64,000 bases of DNA. Source: Bugula neritina. Taxonomy: Eukaryota; Bryozoa; Gymnolaemata; Cheilostomatida; Bugulidae. Position numbers and translations under genes: made by a program. Below the pieces are notes generated by a model that saw only the letters and a program-made list of their open reading frames with translations, was not told the DNA's origin and made no database searches. The number at the start of each line of letters is the position of its first letter. The first letter of the stretch is position 1. The stretch is taken from assembly GCA_964035545.1 (NCBI GenBank), contig OZ037772.1, positions 9,707,150 to 9,771,149 on the forward strand. Reading direction: 5' to 3'. Below, one piece after another: positions 26,871 to 41,700 of the stretch.

Positions 26871-28641
26871 CAGTGATGTGAAAAAGTTTAAGAACGCTTG
26901 CAGAAATTTCTATGTATCTTGTTTAATAGGCATTTCTTGTAAGTTCTTAATATTTTCCTGCAAGTTCTATATATCAAAATGACCCTTAGGATGTGCTCTA
27001 CAATTTCTATCTTCTAAATTCTTGCTGTTGTGATGTTTTCTACCCATTTTTGGGCCAACTGCACAGGCAGCTAAGGAAGCGCAACTCCTGTATTTTTATG
27101 TAACCAAAGTTTATCGACTTTTATAACCACAAAAGGCTAAATAGTGAAATTTGACTTTGTGCATGGCATCATGATATCATAAAGTATAACTTTCTTTTAT
27201 AATTTTAAATATGTCATTTAGCTGTGAGCTTTTACATGGTGTCCACTTGGGTGCTGCCCATAGACTAAATGAGAGCTGTAAATCTTCCTTCAGAGACAAA
27301 GTTTGTAATAATTTTCTTGCACAAAGAAGGTTATTCAATTAGAAAAATATCTGAAAAGGTTGGCAAAGTAAAGACAACTGTACATCAAATTATCAAGAAA
27401 TTTATGGACACCGGTAGTGTAGCAGATGGACCTGAAAATAGCCGACCAAAAATAAGCACACCTAGAGATGACAAGGTTCTCATTGGGATCAGCAAGAAAG
27501 ATTGCCATAAAACAAGTCTTGAGTAGGCAAGGAATAGTCAGAATCAACAGGAACACCAGCTTCAACATCCCTGATAAGGCAAGATTGCTGAGCTATGGTT
27601 TACATGGCCGCAAAGCAAGAGGAAGCCTCAACCAACCGAGAAGCAGCAAAAAAGCCGGTTACGGTAGACCAGGGAGCCTGGTAATTAGACAGTGAATGAT
27701 TAGAAAAAAAGTAATTTTTTCAGATGAATCCATATTTAATGTGAACAATCATGCTGGAAACTGTTGCGTTAAAAGATACCTGTATGAGAAATATAACCCC
27801 TAATGTATTCTTCGAACAATTAAGCACTCTATCGGTGTTATGTTCTGGGGTTGCATAACACGAAAAAGTGTAGGTCGACTCTTTAATTGCTCTGGAATGA
27901 TGTTAATGCTCAAAAATATATGGATAATCTTAATGCTAAACATCTTCCAATCATAAAAAACTTCTTTTTAAATGAAATTACCATATTTGAAGATGACAAT
28001 GCACCATGCCATTGGGCAAAAACTGTTAAAAAGTGGATGAAAAAGCAGAGGGTCTCAACGCTTAACTGGCCAGCACAAAGCCGGGACTTGAACCCAATAA
28101 GAAATTCATGGTCAAGAATGGCTAAAATAGTCTCTTCACAAAAGCCAACAACTAAGGTGACACTCATAGAGCCTGTAATTCATGCATGGCATCATGTCGT
28201 GACTGAAAAGGAGTTGGAGAAGCTGTACAAGTCGATGCCTCGTCGCTGCCGACTTGCGATTGAGAATAAAGGCTAGCCAACAAAATATTGATACTAAAAT
28301 TTAAAGCACTGTGTGTTGCAATGCTGCTATAATGTGTATAACAATTCACATATAATATTTTTCTATGTTTCAAGTAAAATATTCTGATGTCCTACAGTAC
28401 ACACAAATTGTGAGAACATTGAATAATTCCCATATATGCATAGTATCTCATTGTTTCACCCAATTTTTTGGAGGATGTAAAAAAGACACTTATAATTTAT
28501 ATGAATGAAATAAGGAGATCTTAAGGATCATTTTGATAGGCACCATGCCTGTGGAAATGCATTAGTTGTGTCTTAAAATTAGCTTGGAACATTGCCTTTA
28601 TGGAAAACAGGGAGGCGTCCTTAAACTTTTTCACAGCACTG
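26871..28641 (+). mobile_element. Tc1/mariner-type DNA transposon, inactive
   Basis: Inverted ends of about 27 bp: cagtgatgtgaaaaagttta at the left, and the reverse complement of the right end cagtgctgtgaaaaagttta. TA dinucleotides flank both sides (26869-26870, 28642-28643), the expected target duplication. The 1.77-kb length and the broken transposase inside identify the family. It is inserted in triplet-repeat DNA upstream of SCaMC. Confidence 0.93.
27269..28276 (+). pseudogene. Tc1-like transposase, frameshifted
   Basis: The first frame (27269-27526) encodes an N-terminal helix-turn-helix segment (SIRKISEKVGKVKTTVHQII). The reading then moves to a second frame (about 27470-27695), then a segment with the first catalytic Asp (FSDES, about 27717), and finally 27887-28276 with FEDDNAPCHW and SRDLNPIRNSW. 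The third acidic position, normally Glu in NPIENLW, reads Arg here, so even the joined remnants lack a full DDE triad. At least two frame changes and internal stops are present. In a working element this enzyme would cut and paste the element at TA sites. No other gene overlaps. Confidence 0.9.
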
Positions 28642-28643
28642 TA

Positions 28644-30984
28644 CTTATACTACTAATAGTTAAGTCAACGTTAGTAGTTACTAATTACATTCGAGTTGAT
28701 AAGACTCACACTGAAACTGAGATTAAAACTAAAGCAACAAGTAATTGTAAGTATCAAGAGTTAGATTAAGCGCAAATTAAATTTAATTAATAAATTATTA
28801 ACTTTGACTTTGAGTGATAATCACAATGATTACCGTATTCATATTGATATTGTCATTCAGTTTGAATTTATTTATAATATTAATCATGATGAAGTTTTTG
28901 TGACTATAAATTATAATTATGATTATAAAATTAAAAATATTCATTGAATTTGATTCAGGTTGTCATTCAAATTGTGATTGTGATTGTCACTCACAGTCAC
29001 ACTCACACTGTGCTTAATAAACTTAAACTTAAAGTTAATTAATATATAAACTTAATATTTAAATTTTCAATCAAACTCCAACCCCAAATCTAAACCCACG
29101 TTTACTTAAAAATTGGAACTATACAATACTGCATTGATATTTTTCAAATCATCAAATAATAGAAACTATTATTATAGTGACAGTTGGTAAAGAGATTTGC
29201 AACACAATTCAAGTGCCAATCCAGGATTATTCGAGTGGTGAACAGGAAACAATAAACAAAATGAAACTGCGCTCAAGTTGTAGGCAAAGATCGTCAAGGA
29301 TGAGTGTTTGGCAATGATAAAATATAATATCGTCGGTAGAATAGGCGGATCGCCAGCTATATCATCTTCTCAGTCAATAGTAATAGGCGGCATATTTTAT
29401 CGATAGGTTATGTTAGAAGTCACTAAGAGCATCATCAGGTTGGGGGTCGACTTAGTGCAGAAATTGTATAGATAATTAGATACTGTTTGTGTCGAACACA
29501 AGTTGTGAAAACTTGGGATCCTTTCCCCGGTAATCATTCACCGACTTGGTGCTGCTTCAAGCGATCTTTGAGTTTCCTCAATAACGGTCTAATCGTTTAA
29601 TTAATATACCAGACGTTTAAAACATCGTAATATAATTGTGTTTCACCATTTATAACAAATAACTCGCTTGTAATGCGTGTAAATGATTATAATAAATAAT
29701 CATGTAATGCAAGATAAACCTCATATGATGCAAAAAATAAATACCAAGAACAAATCATGAACTGAGACATGGTGATTGAAACTGTTAATGTTTAATTGAA
29801 CTGGATAAAAAGTTGCAGCAGTGTGATATAAAGACAGGACAACCCTTAAAATGGAATCTTTGTAATAATTTTATAATTTAAGGTTCCAGTTAGTGCACGA
29901 ATTAAAATTTACTTTGTTGAGGTATAACTTGCAGTAAGTCATTCAATTCACAACATTATAAAATGTGCATAACCTTGCATTTGGCAGTAAAAGTGCTAAT
30001 TTTCACAAATCCTGACAAATCTAAAAAACATTATTATAGAATATTATTGTAAAATATTTAACGTGCATATAAGCTGTTGAAAACCAGTCAAGTATTAAGA
30101 TGATATTAGTCATAGTAAAGAATATTTACTGTCACTATGGAAACATTTAACCTTGAGATGAAAGGTCTATTATAACCTGCATAAAAGCTGTTAACACCAG
30201 AAAAGGTTGGCGAGAAATTTCACTGTGAATTTTGGCTACATTTTAACATGTCAGCAATAATTATAAAACAATGAACTAAAGCTAAAATTGTCATTTTTAT
30301 TGAGATGCAAAGTTTTTGCTAATTTTGCTTAATTATAATTAGCTTAAAATATACTTTGTTAACATCAAGTAAACCTGGCATTTGTAACAGTAAAACAGCT
30401 ACTATTGTATGCATAAAACAAAATGATGAACAAAGTTCTAAACTCTATCAGCCATGTGTAAATTCCACAAGCACAATAGAATTTTTTTTATCTAGGCGTT
30501 GTGTATTACAACATGATTTAGGGTTTGAAATGGCTGTTTTTATTCTCACCAAGTTATTTCAAAAAAGACTTTAGCCATGATGTGCAACTTGGAGATATTG
30601 ATTAATTCTAAATTTCAAAACCTTCTAGCACAAAAATACAGCCAACTGTATAAAAGTACATGATTGAGCATACGAACATAGGAGACTTGGGTATAGGTGG
30701 TATAGGGTGTATTGTGTAACTGTAAATACTATTACTATATTAAACAGGTTCCAACATGTTAATTTACTTGTATTTCTATTAAAATATGTGTTATAAATGC
30801 TATTAGGCTAGTAAACAAGAAGAAACTAAAAAAAGAACTTGAGATTTGATGAAATAATTCATTGCTATTCAAATCTAACAGTCGTGGCAGCAAAATGGGA
30901 TGCCTTTTTGGTGATACTTTGAGACTTGGGAGCTGGGAACAGTTCCTGATGTGTGAATGCAGCCAACTATGTGACCGAAAACTT
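28644..30984. other. Intergenic region between the Tc1 element and receptor A
   Basis: Positions 29200-29600 are less AT-rich than their surroundings, but have no splice-linked ORF on either strand. They might hold an upstream SCaMC exon or promoter. The right part should be 3' UTR of receptor A; TTTATT at 30537-30542 and 30296-30301 are AATAAA on that strand. Confidence 0.35.
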
Positions 30985-33900
30985 TTACAAATGATCGGCT
31001 GAAGATCTCTTTGAAGATTTCTTCTTTGATAACTTCTTACGTGCTTTTTTTCCATTATCTGCTGCAACATCATTGGCTATATTTTCCGTTATATTTTCAA
31101 GAGGTTTGTCTGAGGCGTTTGTTGAAAGAGCTTTAGCGAGGCCCTTTAGAAGCATCTCCGACATTGTTTCCAAGTCGGTCTTTGAAAGAGTTGCGCTTGG
31201 TTTTTGACTTTGAGAAATCTCAAGTAGCCTTCTCTCAAGACTTTGTGAGAAGTTCACAGAATTTTTAGACATATTTTCATGAATGCTTTCAATCCTGCCT
31301 TTCAATGCTTTATCGGATAGTTTTTTTGACCCATTCTTTGACTTTTTTTTAGTTTTAATTGCTGGAAAACTTTTCGGAGTACTTTCAGAATGTTTCACCA
31401 CTGAACCTGTGGCAGATCTTTCCGTAAGAGAAGGTTTATGAGTATTTGTAGACGTTTTAGTTAAACTTTTAAAATCATTTTCAGATAAGGTTTTTGAATA
31501 AGTTTTTGCTGATTTTGTAAAAGTACCATCAGCAGACTTCATTGGGCCATCCCTGGAGGTACTATCATCGGAGCTTTTTTGACTGCCGGCTACTTTTGTT
31601 GAGTCTTCTACAGCAAAACTTATTTGGTTGTGACTTTGAAGAAATTCCGGTAGTTTTCTTCCAAAGATGGTTGATGCATCTTCTAAATTATCAACAAAAC
31701 TCATTCGAGCTGCCACTGTTACTTTACTCGAACCTGATGCCAGCTTTGTAGCGTGTTCTTGAGTTCGATTCATGCTATTTGATGGCAAACTTTCACCAAT
31801 TTTCTCTTTCACAATTTTCACAGTTTCTTTTTCTGAACTTTTAGCCGCAACATTAGGTTTACTGTTCAGTTTGATTGAATTAGTAGAAGGCCTTCTTGAG
31901 CTGTTTCTGGAAACAACTTTCTTGCGGGTTCTTAGTTGAATGTTGACCGGCTTTTCCGTAACTTTAGATTTGGATTCGCTTTTGAGTTTCGACTTGCTCA
32001 CAGTTTTTATTACAGTTTTTTCTTCTTTTCTAAAATAAATAATATATAAATGCGTGAAAATGACCTAAACAATTACAATGAACAGAATAATTGGTATATT
32101 TATGATCAAACAAATGTCTAGAGATCTAGGGATTAAAGTATTTGCTTAGTAAACACAAGGTCATGGGTTCAAACTCTGACCAAAGCCATTGATGATGTTA
32201 AAAAAAGCATTCAGTCATAAATGCTCGGTGCCCTATCTGATTAAGTCCTTGGCCTAATTTAAAAAGAAACCATTCCATCAGGGATCTCTCACGCAGGGAT
32301 GGCAAACATAAACTTGCTTATGCATAATATATACATAGGTAGACATGACATAACAAGTTTTTGCTGGTGCACAAGCATGCAACTAACACGTACTTCACTC
32401 CTGCAACTCGTTTTCACACCAGCGGCCATTTACTGTAAGAGTGATGGAAAAAGTTGAACAAAACTTTGAAATTTTTATTTAACTTGAGGTCAAAGTTCAT
32501 AAAAAATAGTTATCTCCTACATATCAAGTCGACAAGCATCTGAATAATATAGTAGTAAAGGGGGTTAGTTTGATTCAATAATAAACAATTGGCCACGTCG
32601 TAGATACATCCTTGAAATATAGCCTAAGCACTTAATAAATGTATTAAATACTGTGGCTGGTAATCACAAGCCCTGAAGACTGTATACAGTTTTTGGGAAT
32701 ATAACTATATAGTACCAGCTGAACGCACTTACTCTTCCTTTTTCTTCCTTCTCCGTCTTATAAAGCGACTATAAAGTGTATAAGCCCTGGAATATAGAAT
32801 ACAAGAGAATTAGACAGATATATTTATATATTTGCATTGCAGTATGTTATGCCAATACCTATGTTTTAGATTCTAAAGCTACATTCAGTCTAATGGGATA
32901 GTTTGCTATATATTAGTTTGAAATATAAATTACTTCAACTATATAATTATCCATCATTATATGAATGAAGTTCTTTTTTGATACTGCAGCTTTCTAATTG
33001 GTCAAGACCTCAATAACTTAGTCTTTGCTAAATTTTCTTTTTATAAGCTTTGTGTAGCTTTTAATTACAACGTTACATAATATTATTATATATAAACACA
33101 CAATATTATAATATACATAAACACATAGTATAATATACACAAACAAACATAATATGATATAATATACTTTGTAGTTCCTGAGTCTGTATCCAAGGCATCA
33201 AACTTCTCAAGTAACTTTTCAATACCAAAACAACTACAATGAAGAGACAAGGAATAAATATTAAAGGTGTTCCTATGATAACCTGACAGACTGAATGCCA
33301 ACTAATTTTTGAAAATTGGAGTCTAGCTCATTTTATTTTGTAATATGCTCTATTTACGTGCATCTATTTATTGCTTAATACATTGATGCAATTATATTAT
33401 ATATCACATTATATTATCATAATATTATATTATATTATATATTACCTTATATATAGAAATAAATGTGTAGATGTTGTATAGTAATATAATGAAATTTTGC
33501 ATATAAATTTTATCTCTTATACTAAAAATAAATTTATGTATACATAGATACAAGATTTCATAAATAATATAAAATTTTAACGAAACAATGTAGCAATATT
33601 TAAAAACAGCACAATTTATAAATATATAGGATATACAACAATACTGCAGTATGTTACTGCTTATAAATTTCTGGTCGGTGCTATACACACACACTTGCAC
33701 ACGCATGAGCACACACACACATAATAAAACAGAAATATATATATATATATATATATAAAAAACATTTTTATATAAAAATAAAACATTTTATTGTGATTAG
33801 AATATAGAGAGATATCATAACACAAATGGTATAAACCTCTAAACACAGCTTAATAGTATATGACTAACATAGTTGTATTATTTCAAACAAGTAAAATATT

Positions 33901-35740
33901 ACGGGAAAATATTATTTACTTGTAAGTTATTACATACTAGAATAAAGCAACTGTGAGAGATCCCAAAATAAGAACCACTCCGCCTCCTGTCATTCCACCC
34001 ACAAACTTCTTCTGTTGCTTGAATCCTATAACAAAGTATAGCCTTAAGTTTTTAGAATTGTTAGCATAAATTGGAGTGAGGGATTTTGAAACCCTACATC
34101 ATGCAAGAAAATCATCAGACAAATTATGGTCTATGTAACAGCTTTTTAATAATTTAATTTCCAAATGATAATTTATGATGAACAGTAATGGAGAACATTG
34201 TTACAGATTTTATGTCTTTTGGCTATATTTAGATTTATAGTTACTATGCTCTTATTTTTAATAGAGATTTATAAGTTTCAATTCTTATGTCCTAATATAA
34301 TATTGTATTTGTTTTTGACTATAACTGGAATTAGTCACTATCCAATATACGGACAGCAGCTTCTCAAAGATTCTATAAGCAACATAAAGAAGAGAAAGTT
34401 TAAATTTATATAAACTTCACTTCCTAATCATATATCGTAGTAAAAAGCAACCACCCTTGTAACATAACATTGAATTTATATTGTGAATGGCATAAATGAA
34501 ATTTAAAACTATCTTGTTACATAAAGGTGGTAGACCAGGGTTGTCCAACCTTTGCTGATCGAGGGGCACTGAAATGAAATATACTCCATGTTGGGGGGGG
34601 GTCACATTATAAACTTTAGGTTGAGCTGGGAGCCCCAGCATCAGTATCTTTCAAAGGACTTTTTTCACAATGCTCATAATTTATTACAGTATGAAGTCCC
34701 ATAGTAGTTACTGTAGCCTGCATGCTTTTTGCATGTATATATTATGTAGATATGACATTAAAAAGTTTTTTCTGACTCTAATTTATACATGTCAACAAAA
34801 TAAGCTTATTTCTTATGCTGTTGAAAGCCACATATATAATTTAGGCTAAAATTCACATCCATACGCTTTGCAGAAGGCCGAAGTTATTATCTTTGCTTGA
34901 CAGCATTTTTTCATTTAATTTTAAACACAAAATTACTGTAAAGTAGTTTGCTGATCTTACTGTCACTGATAGTGAAAGGGTTGCTGGGTTTACTCAGTTC
35001 ATTATCGGATACTGAGTAGACGTTGGCAATAAAGTCCCCCTCGACTGGTGGAATGGTGTAGGTAAGTTTAGTCTTCTTCTGGTTGTAGTGTATGAAGTAA
35101 GTATACGGGCATGTGCTGAAGTTGTCAGGCTTACACAACGTTAACAAGAACCTGTCCAATTTCTAAAAAATTGTTTGGTTTTTATTTAGAAATCTGTTAT
35201 AATCTATGAAAATGCACTTAGAGGCTTTCATGATTTTATAAAATACCATCAATTAGTTGTTCTACCGTATGCTTCAAAGTAACTTAAGTTAGCCATGTTG
35301 TTTCACCCTTTATTCTGTGTTAATTATAATGTGATTCCTAAAGCTAAATGCTTCACATCATATATATGAAATTAAATCAGGTAGGATAAGATTATACTAA
35401 TTATGCTAATTATATTAGGCATTGAATTAAATAGAATAAGCGATGCCAGTGATACTAAATAATGGTTATGCTAAAACTAAAGAAACAATGACATGAGACT
35501 CACTCCAGCACGTCTGATTTGCCAAATAAACGTGGTTTTGCCTGTGAGTAGGAGTTGTACCTCCAGATTTGTCGGTGGTATGGGTCCTGAAAAATCAAAG
35601 TAGATATATATAGTTAGATGTTGAATAATATATATATAAGCAATCATAGTGGTTAATTTATCTGACGAGTGCACATCGTTCTTGTGTACGAAACTACTAG
35701 TAATAAATGCCATTATATTAATCAAATCTCATTTTATTTC

Positions 35741-35797
<57 letters not shown>

Positions 35798-38700
35798 AAT
35801 ATGCTCATACATGCATGTACATATAATCCATACAGATACGTACGCGTAGTGTATTCTCTGGTTATGACAGGAAGAAAGGTGCGTTTCGAGTTTAAACTAG
35901 CCCAGACTGTATAGTTATTGGCAATTCCGTAGTTTAAACCGGTCCATGTAAAAGGCTTAATGCTCCCTTCTTTGACCTATATATAGATACACACTGCATT
36001 TTATTGTTGGATTTTTGAAATCTTCACTCACTCACACACGCACGCACACATGCACGCACATACGCACATGCACAAGCACACGTGCACACACAAGCACACA
36101 CAAGCGCACACATACACACACGTGCACACATACAAGCACGAACACACGCACACAAGCACGCACAAACACACACATAATGACATTTTTGCTTCACCCAACT
36201 AGTTTCAAGAAGGAAAGCCAGGAAAATTGCTAAAGGAATAGCTGAATTTTTAGGAAATTATATAAATGTGATGCTCTTACAATTTTGACAACTCTCTCTG
36301 GGTTATTCGAACAGATGGCTTGTAAATAGTCAAATTTGTTGTACCTCTCATTGTAGAACTCAAAGCTCATTATCACACTGTTTCCATCAGATTCGAAAAT
36401 TAAATTTTTTGGTGGCTGAGGAGCTAAAACAGTTTGATTTAAATTGTTGCTTATAGATAAAGCATTTTGAAAGCAAAAAGTTGATAAATTTCACTGCACC
36501 TAAAAGTCTTAAATCATCCTAATTTTAACAGCTTGAATGAGTCCTTTACAAAAATACTAATTAAAAAAAATAAAATGATGCATGAGTCATAAAATAATTT
36601 GAATCTCTTTCAAAAATTTAAGTTTATTTTTGCTAAATTATAATTGTAAGTTTTGTTTGTTTGTTTGTTTGTTTTGTTTGTTTGTTTGGTTTATTTCATC
36701 AAAGGTATTTAATAACACAAGGACATTAGAAAATGCCAAGGAGGCGATGATGAGGCCCATTGCGCTATAGCCTAGCTAGTCATGCGCGGGCCAACACGAG
36801 CTGACAGCGACTCTATCCAGAAAAATACAAAAAAAATACAACTATTCTAACAGATAAAGCCTCAACTTCCTCCCAAATTCATTAGGGTTGCTGATTGACC
36901 GTAAAGGGATTGGCAGTTCATTCCATAGTGCCACCTCCTGATAACAGTTTCTCCTGTGACCTGCTGCTGTTTGAGAGTGAGGAAGGGGGAGATTTATGAA
37001 TGATTGACGTGTATTGATAGAGTGAGTGGGAAAAAAATTGTCAGAGTAGAAAAAAGAATGAGCTTTCTTTAACACTTTAAAACGGTAAATCTGGTATATT
37101 GAGAGAACTTTATGCTTAGTAAATAGAGGCGCTGATGGATGGTCAAACGGTTTTTTGTTCATGATACGCATTACCTTTTTTTGAAAAATAAAAATCTTGT
37201 TTAGATGGGTATTAGCTGCATTTCCCCAGGCCTCTGCACAATAATTTAACTTGGAATTGATGAAAGAATTATATATCAAAAGTAAAATTTTTTGAGGGAG
37301 ATATTCAGAACATCGGTATATTAATCCACTAAGTGGTCGTAATTTTGTAAGTAGGTTTGAGATGTGCAAGCTCCAATTTAAATTTTTATCTATTTGTACA
37401 CCTAGAAAAGTTATGCTGTTAGAGTAATTTATAGGTCTTTTATTTAATAATATACAGTTTTCTAGAATTTGAAAAGGATTTTGGTAGTTTTTTAAAACAA
37501 TATAGTTGCATTTTTCATAGTTTATAGTGAGTTTGTTTTTATTGCACCAAATTGACAGAGAGTTTAGATCTTGATTTATAGCTTCCAAATGGGAGTTCAA
37601 ATCTTTTGATTCAAAAAATAAATTAGTGTCGTCGGCATGCTTCATTGTTAAAGTTATTTACTGGTTTATATTTTGCCAATTTGTTGTTTCCTTATCTGGA
37701 CAGTCTGAAACTTTTAAGCAAAATACAAATATTTGTGTTACCTAAATTTGAATTTAACATTCGCAGTTAGCCAGTTACACAAAAATATATGAAATATAAA
37801 TAGAAATTGCTGATCACACATAGTCCGAAGTGCATTAATCATAATTTTATTCCAGTATGATGACATAATCTTTCGCTAAAATGTTTGAGCTTGTATTTTC
37901 ATGCATTGTATTTGATTTCGATATGTAGAACAGAGTTAACTTTTTTTAGTACAATAAATGTTCTAATAACTGAATTTATGAAAATATAATATTACTTTTA
38001 ATTAAACTTAATTTAATTTTTTGTCTATCAGGTAAGTGATTAAAGGTTTAAAATTATTTCCAACATAATTCCTTGTTTTTAGCGTTTGAGTGACAGGCTA
38101 GAGTTCATTATAAGATAGCCAGAGAACCTAATCAAATTTACTGTGATTGTTTATACAACTGACAACTGATATAATCACCTGCAAAAATTTGTTTTTCCTG
38201 TGACTTTGCCTTCTTATAATAGGCATCTATAGAGGACACAACTCTTAGAAAGACTGTGTAATATTTTCCAAACTCCAGGCCAGTTACATTAAACTAAAAA
38301 AGCAAAATATATGTAGACTACAGGTGGCGCTCTAGCCCATTATAGACCACGGCTGCTCCCTTTGACTATGTTTGAAACACGAATTAAATAAATTCTGCAG
38401 AAAATATCAAATTACTTTGAGGTCTGAAATTTTTGCTCCTCTTAGTATTGTTAATTTTCCATTTACAGACATCTCTACATAAGAGAACGAGTCTGTTTCA
38501 GCTGTCTTTTCAGCAATTGCTGTTAACTTCATTGCATCGTTTACACCAACTTCGTAATGTAAGGATGAAAGAATCAGTGGAACTGGCTCTATAAAACAAT
38601 TATTTTTACATTATTTTATATTTATTTTGTTAATTACTTCAATAATATGTTTACTTCATATAGTTTGGACTTGAAAAGTAGAAATTTGCAGCTGTATAAT

Positions 38701-41700
38701 ACAGTTTGGTAGCATTTAATTGATTTTTGTTAAATACCTACACTATAATGTGAAAATCAAATATTCAAACTAGTTTCCTATACTATAATATTTGGTCAAT
38801 TGCAGCTTATCAAAATCTTTAAACATACTTTGGTCAAATAAAATAACCTTTTCAGCATTTAATGAATAATCTAACACCATCATAAAATGCACTGATAAAA
38901 CATCATGTCTTAAATAATATATATAGCTAAAACTAATGACATTTCCTGCAAAAATAACTGTGAAGAGAATGTTTGTTTTTTTCAAAAGTTATTTGGAAAA
39001 AGTCAAAACAACTTTTTCAGGTTTATACATGTGATTTTGAATTCTACAAACCAAATTTAGACAATTAATTTTTGCTCAAGCGGAACAAATTTTAACTTAA
39101 TTTACCAAGCATTTTGTTAGTTATGTGCAAACGCTGCTATAAGTTAAATTTTGTAAATGATGTTCATCAGTGCATGAAGATGAAATAAACTTAATTTAAT
39201 AAGTAGAAATGCATGCTCACGTATCACTAAATAGTCTTCCAAGTTGTAGCTTTTGCCGTGGGTTTTGGAAAAGAGAGTGCAAGTTATTATCTCCCCATTC
39301 TCAAATTTCGCCTCACTTCTGTCGACTAGAAATTTCTCCTCACGTTGCAAACCTGGAAGTGCACAAATGACTATTAGATGAAATTTAATTACCTACAAAA
39401 TTTTCGATAAATTTAATTGAATATAATATTTTTTTCTTGAGCTATGCAGTTCTGATGCGCCATTAATCATTATGCTGTTTTAAACTAGCTGTAAAACTGC
39501 AAAGAATAGCAAAAAGCAGCAGACAATTTAGATAAAATTTCATTTATGTTTGAAAAATAATTTTGCTTCCACTGGGATTCAAACCCAAGACCTCAGGCTT
39601 GCAAGCAAGTGTGCTAACTACTACGCCACGGAGACCACTGGATAAACTCATTGCTACAAGGTTTTAGTTGCTTCTAAGTCTAGTGCGTAAATTATTATGT
39701 AAACAAAAACTTAACCTGGAAGTGGAATAACTTTCATTTCAGCGAGTGCGATTTTGCCAGCTCCAGTTTTGCAAATTCGAATAAGGTTAAGCTTCCTTAT
39801 GTTGTTTGGCCATACTGAGTACATCTTCTCCAGTTCCTGCACAAAATTCTCTTGATTAGCGATTTCAGACGCACTTCCGCAAGATGGCGTGCCGGAGCTA
39901 ACCCCGTAGATCTTTACGTCTTCCATCCAGTCAGCTAAAAACAATTATTAATATGAATTCACTGGCATACTTAAGAGCCAAAGTTAACTTGTGTCAAATT
40001 TCTAAAAATAAATCTTTGTGAATATTTACTAAACGCTTCACTGCTCACTCTACTGTGTTTTTGTTTCAATCATTTTTTATATTAAATAATTACTGTATAT
40101 ATCTGTTTTATAATTGGTTTTTTTTGTTAAAAATTGTTCATTAGTTCCATTCTTAGTTATATCTGCATATAATATGTCAATCAACAAAACTAGTTAAAAT
40201 TATTTGTTGTTTCTACAAGTTACACATTTTGCGACATAAATTTCAAAGTGCAAAGGTCAAAAATATACCACATATTTACCAATTGAGTAGTCTCACGGAA
40301 AATAAATATATAAAACAAACAAACATCACTATTTAACAGATTACGTACTACAGCTAATTGAGGAACCGCACTTCTTGTCAAGAAAGTACAGGTAGAGGTG
40401 AGAGATCCATCTGGTGGTTCTCAGGTTTACCTGCCACCATTTCACTCCCTGGTGACTGATTTCAAAGCCATCGGCGGGGTAGCTAGACCCTATCAAACCG
40501 TTTACTGCTTGACTGGTGGGCGTGGCCGGGACTAAAACATCGCATGGCATAATATAGTTTCCCAATGCGATTTCTAATACATCATATTTTTAAAGGGGAA
40601 ATTACTTCTTAGACGGTTAGGATGGAATATCTTTTTATCTGATTGATTGCATGGGAGTTATGTAACTCGCAAGTGCCTGCCTTCTCAAAATTACCATAGT
40701 GCAATTCGAAACTTATTCAAATAATTGAACTTAATATTTTTATTCAAATAAAAATAATACTTATTATTTACTTTAAGAAAATAATTTTCTATTCAATGCC
40801 AATGAAAAAGTATTTTAATAAACCTGTTTTGATAATTAATAGCGTCTGTTGAGGGAGTAATGTTTCAGTATTCAATGTCAACAGTTGTATCGTCAAACTT
40901 ACTATTGAGAGTGCCCGTTCCTGCACTGCTTCCTGTGTTAATAACTGCTAGAGCCAAGTTCTCTTCATCTGTGGTAATAAGAGTTAATTATGTAATTTTT
41001 AACATGAAAGTTGGCAACAAGATATAGAAATGATGTCAAATTGGTTCTCTATCACTTTGTTTCCATTCTTTCGCATTATGAAGTTGTGGTTTCATTCAAT
41101 GTGACTGTTTCCAAATATGGAATGAGAAATCTATTTACATAACGTGCTTGGAAATGTATTGATTGATAATTAATACAAAACTGGGCAAATATAAAGGAAA
41201 AAGGAGGGGATAAAGATAGATGATTCGGTCATAGTTACCCAAAGAATCCCCGAAAAACTTAAATTATACAGTAGTAAACTATTTATGTATATTTTCGCTA
41301 TCATCTGCATAATATTTGAGAATTGCATATTCAACTATTTTTGATTTATAAAATATTTTCTGCTAATGTTAATAAGAGTTTTTAATCAACTCTAAAAGAT
41401 ACTACAGAATTAATTCACAAATTACAGTAGAGTTTCATAAAGATTTGTTTTGAGCTGCACAATCACAGAGTTTAGGTAGGTTGCTAGGCTGATCCCTAAA
41501 GATTTAAACTCCAGCCCACACAACTATTATAAAGCTGTTGAAAAGTTGTTATAAATAATAACTAAGATAAATATATATTATTGCATATTATTATATGTCA
41601 ATTCTGCATGGATAAAATGTGTCAACAACCCTCATGGTGCAGAGTTGGACTTAGACCTAGAACCAACTATATTTTATTATGAAATGCTATGTTTCCTAAA

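Noticed and set aside
31542-31751. Plus-strand frame inside the last exon of receptor A
   Set aside because: Shadow frame of the long minus-strand exon, which has splice and phase support.
33425-33846. Two minus-strand frames rich in Tyr, Ile and Cys
   Set aside because: AT-rich and CA-repeat intron sequence between receptor A exons 17 and 18; not needed for the model and without family features.
39565-39640. tRNA gene
   Set aside because: Acceptor stem mismatches and multiple diverged copies show a SINE family.
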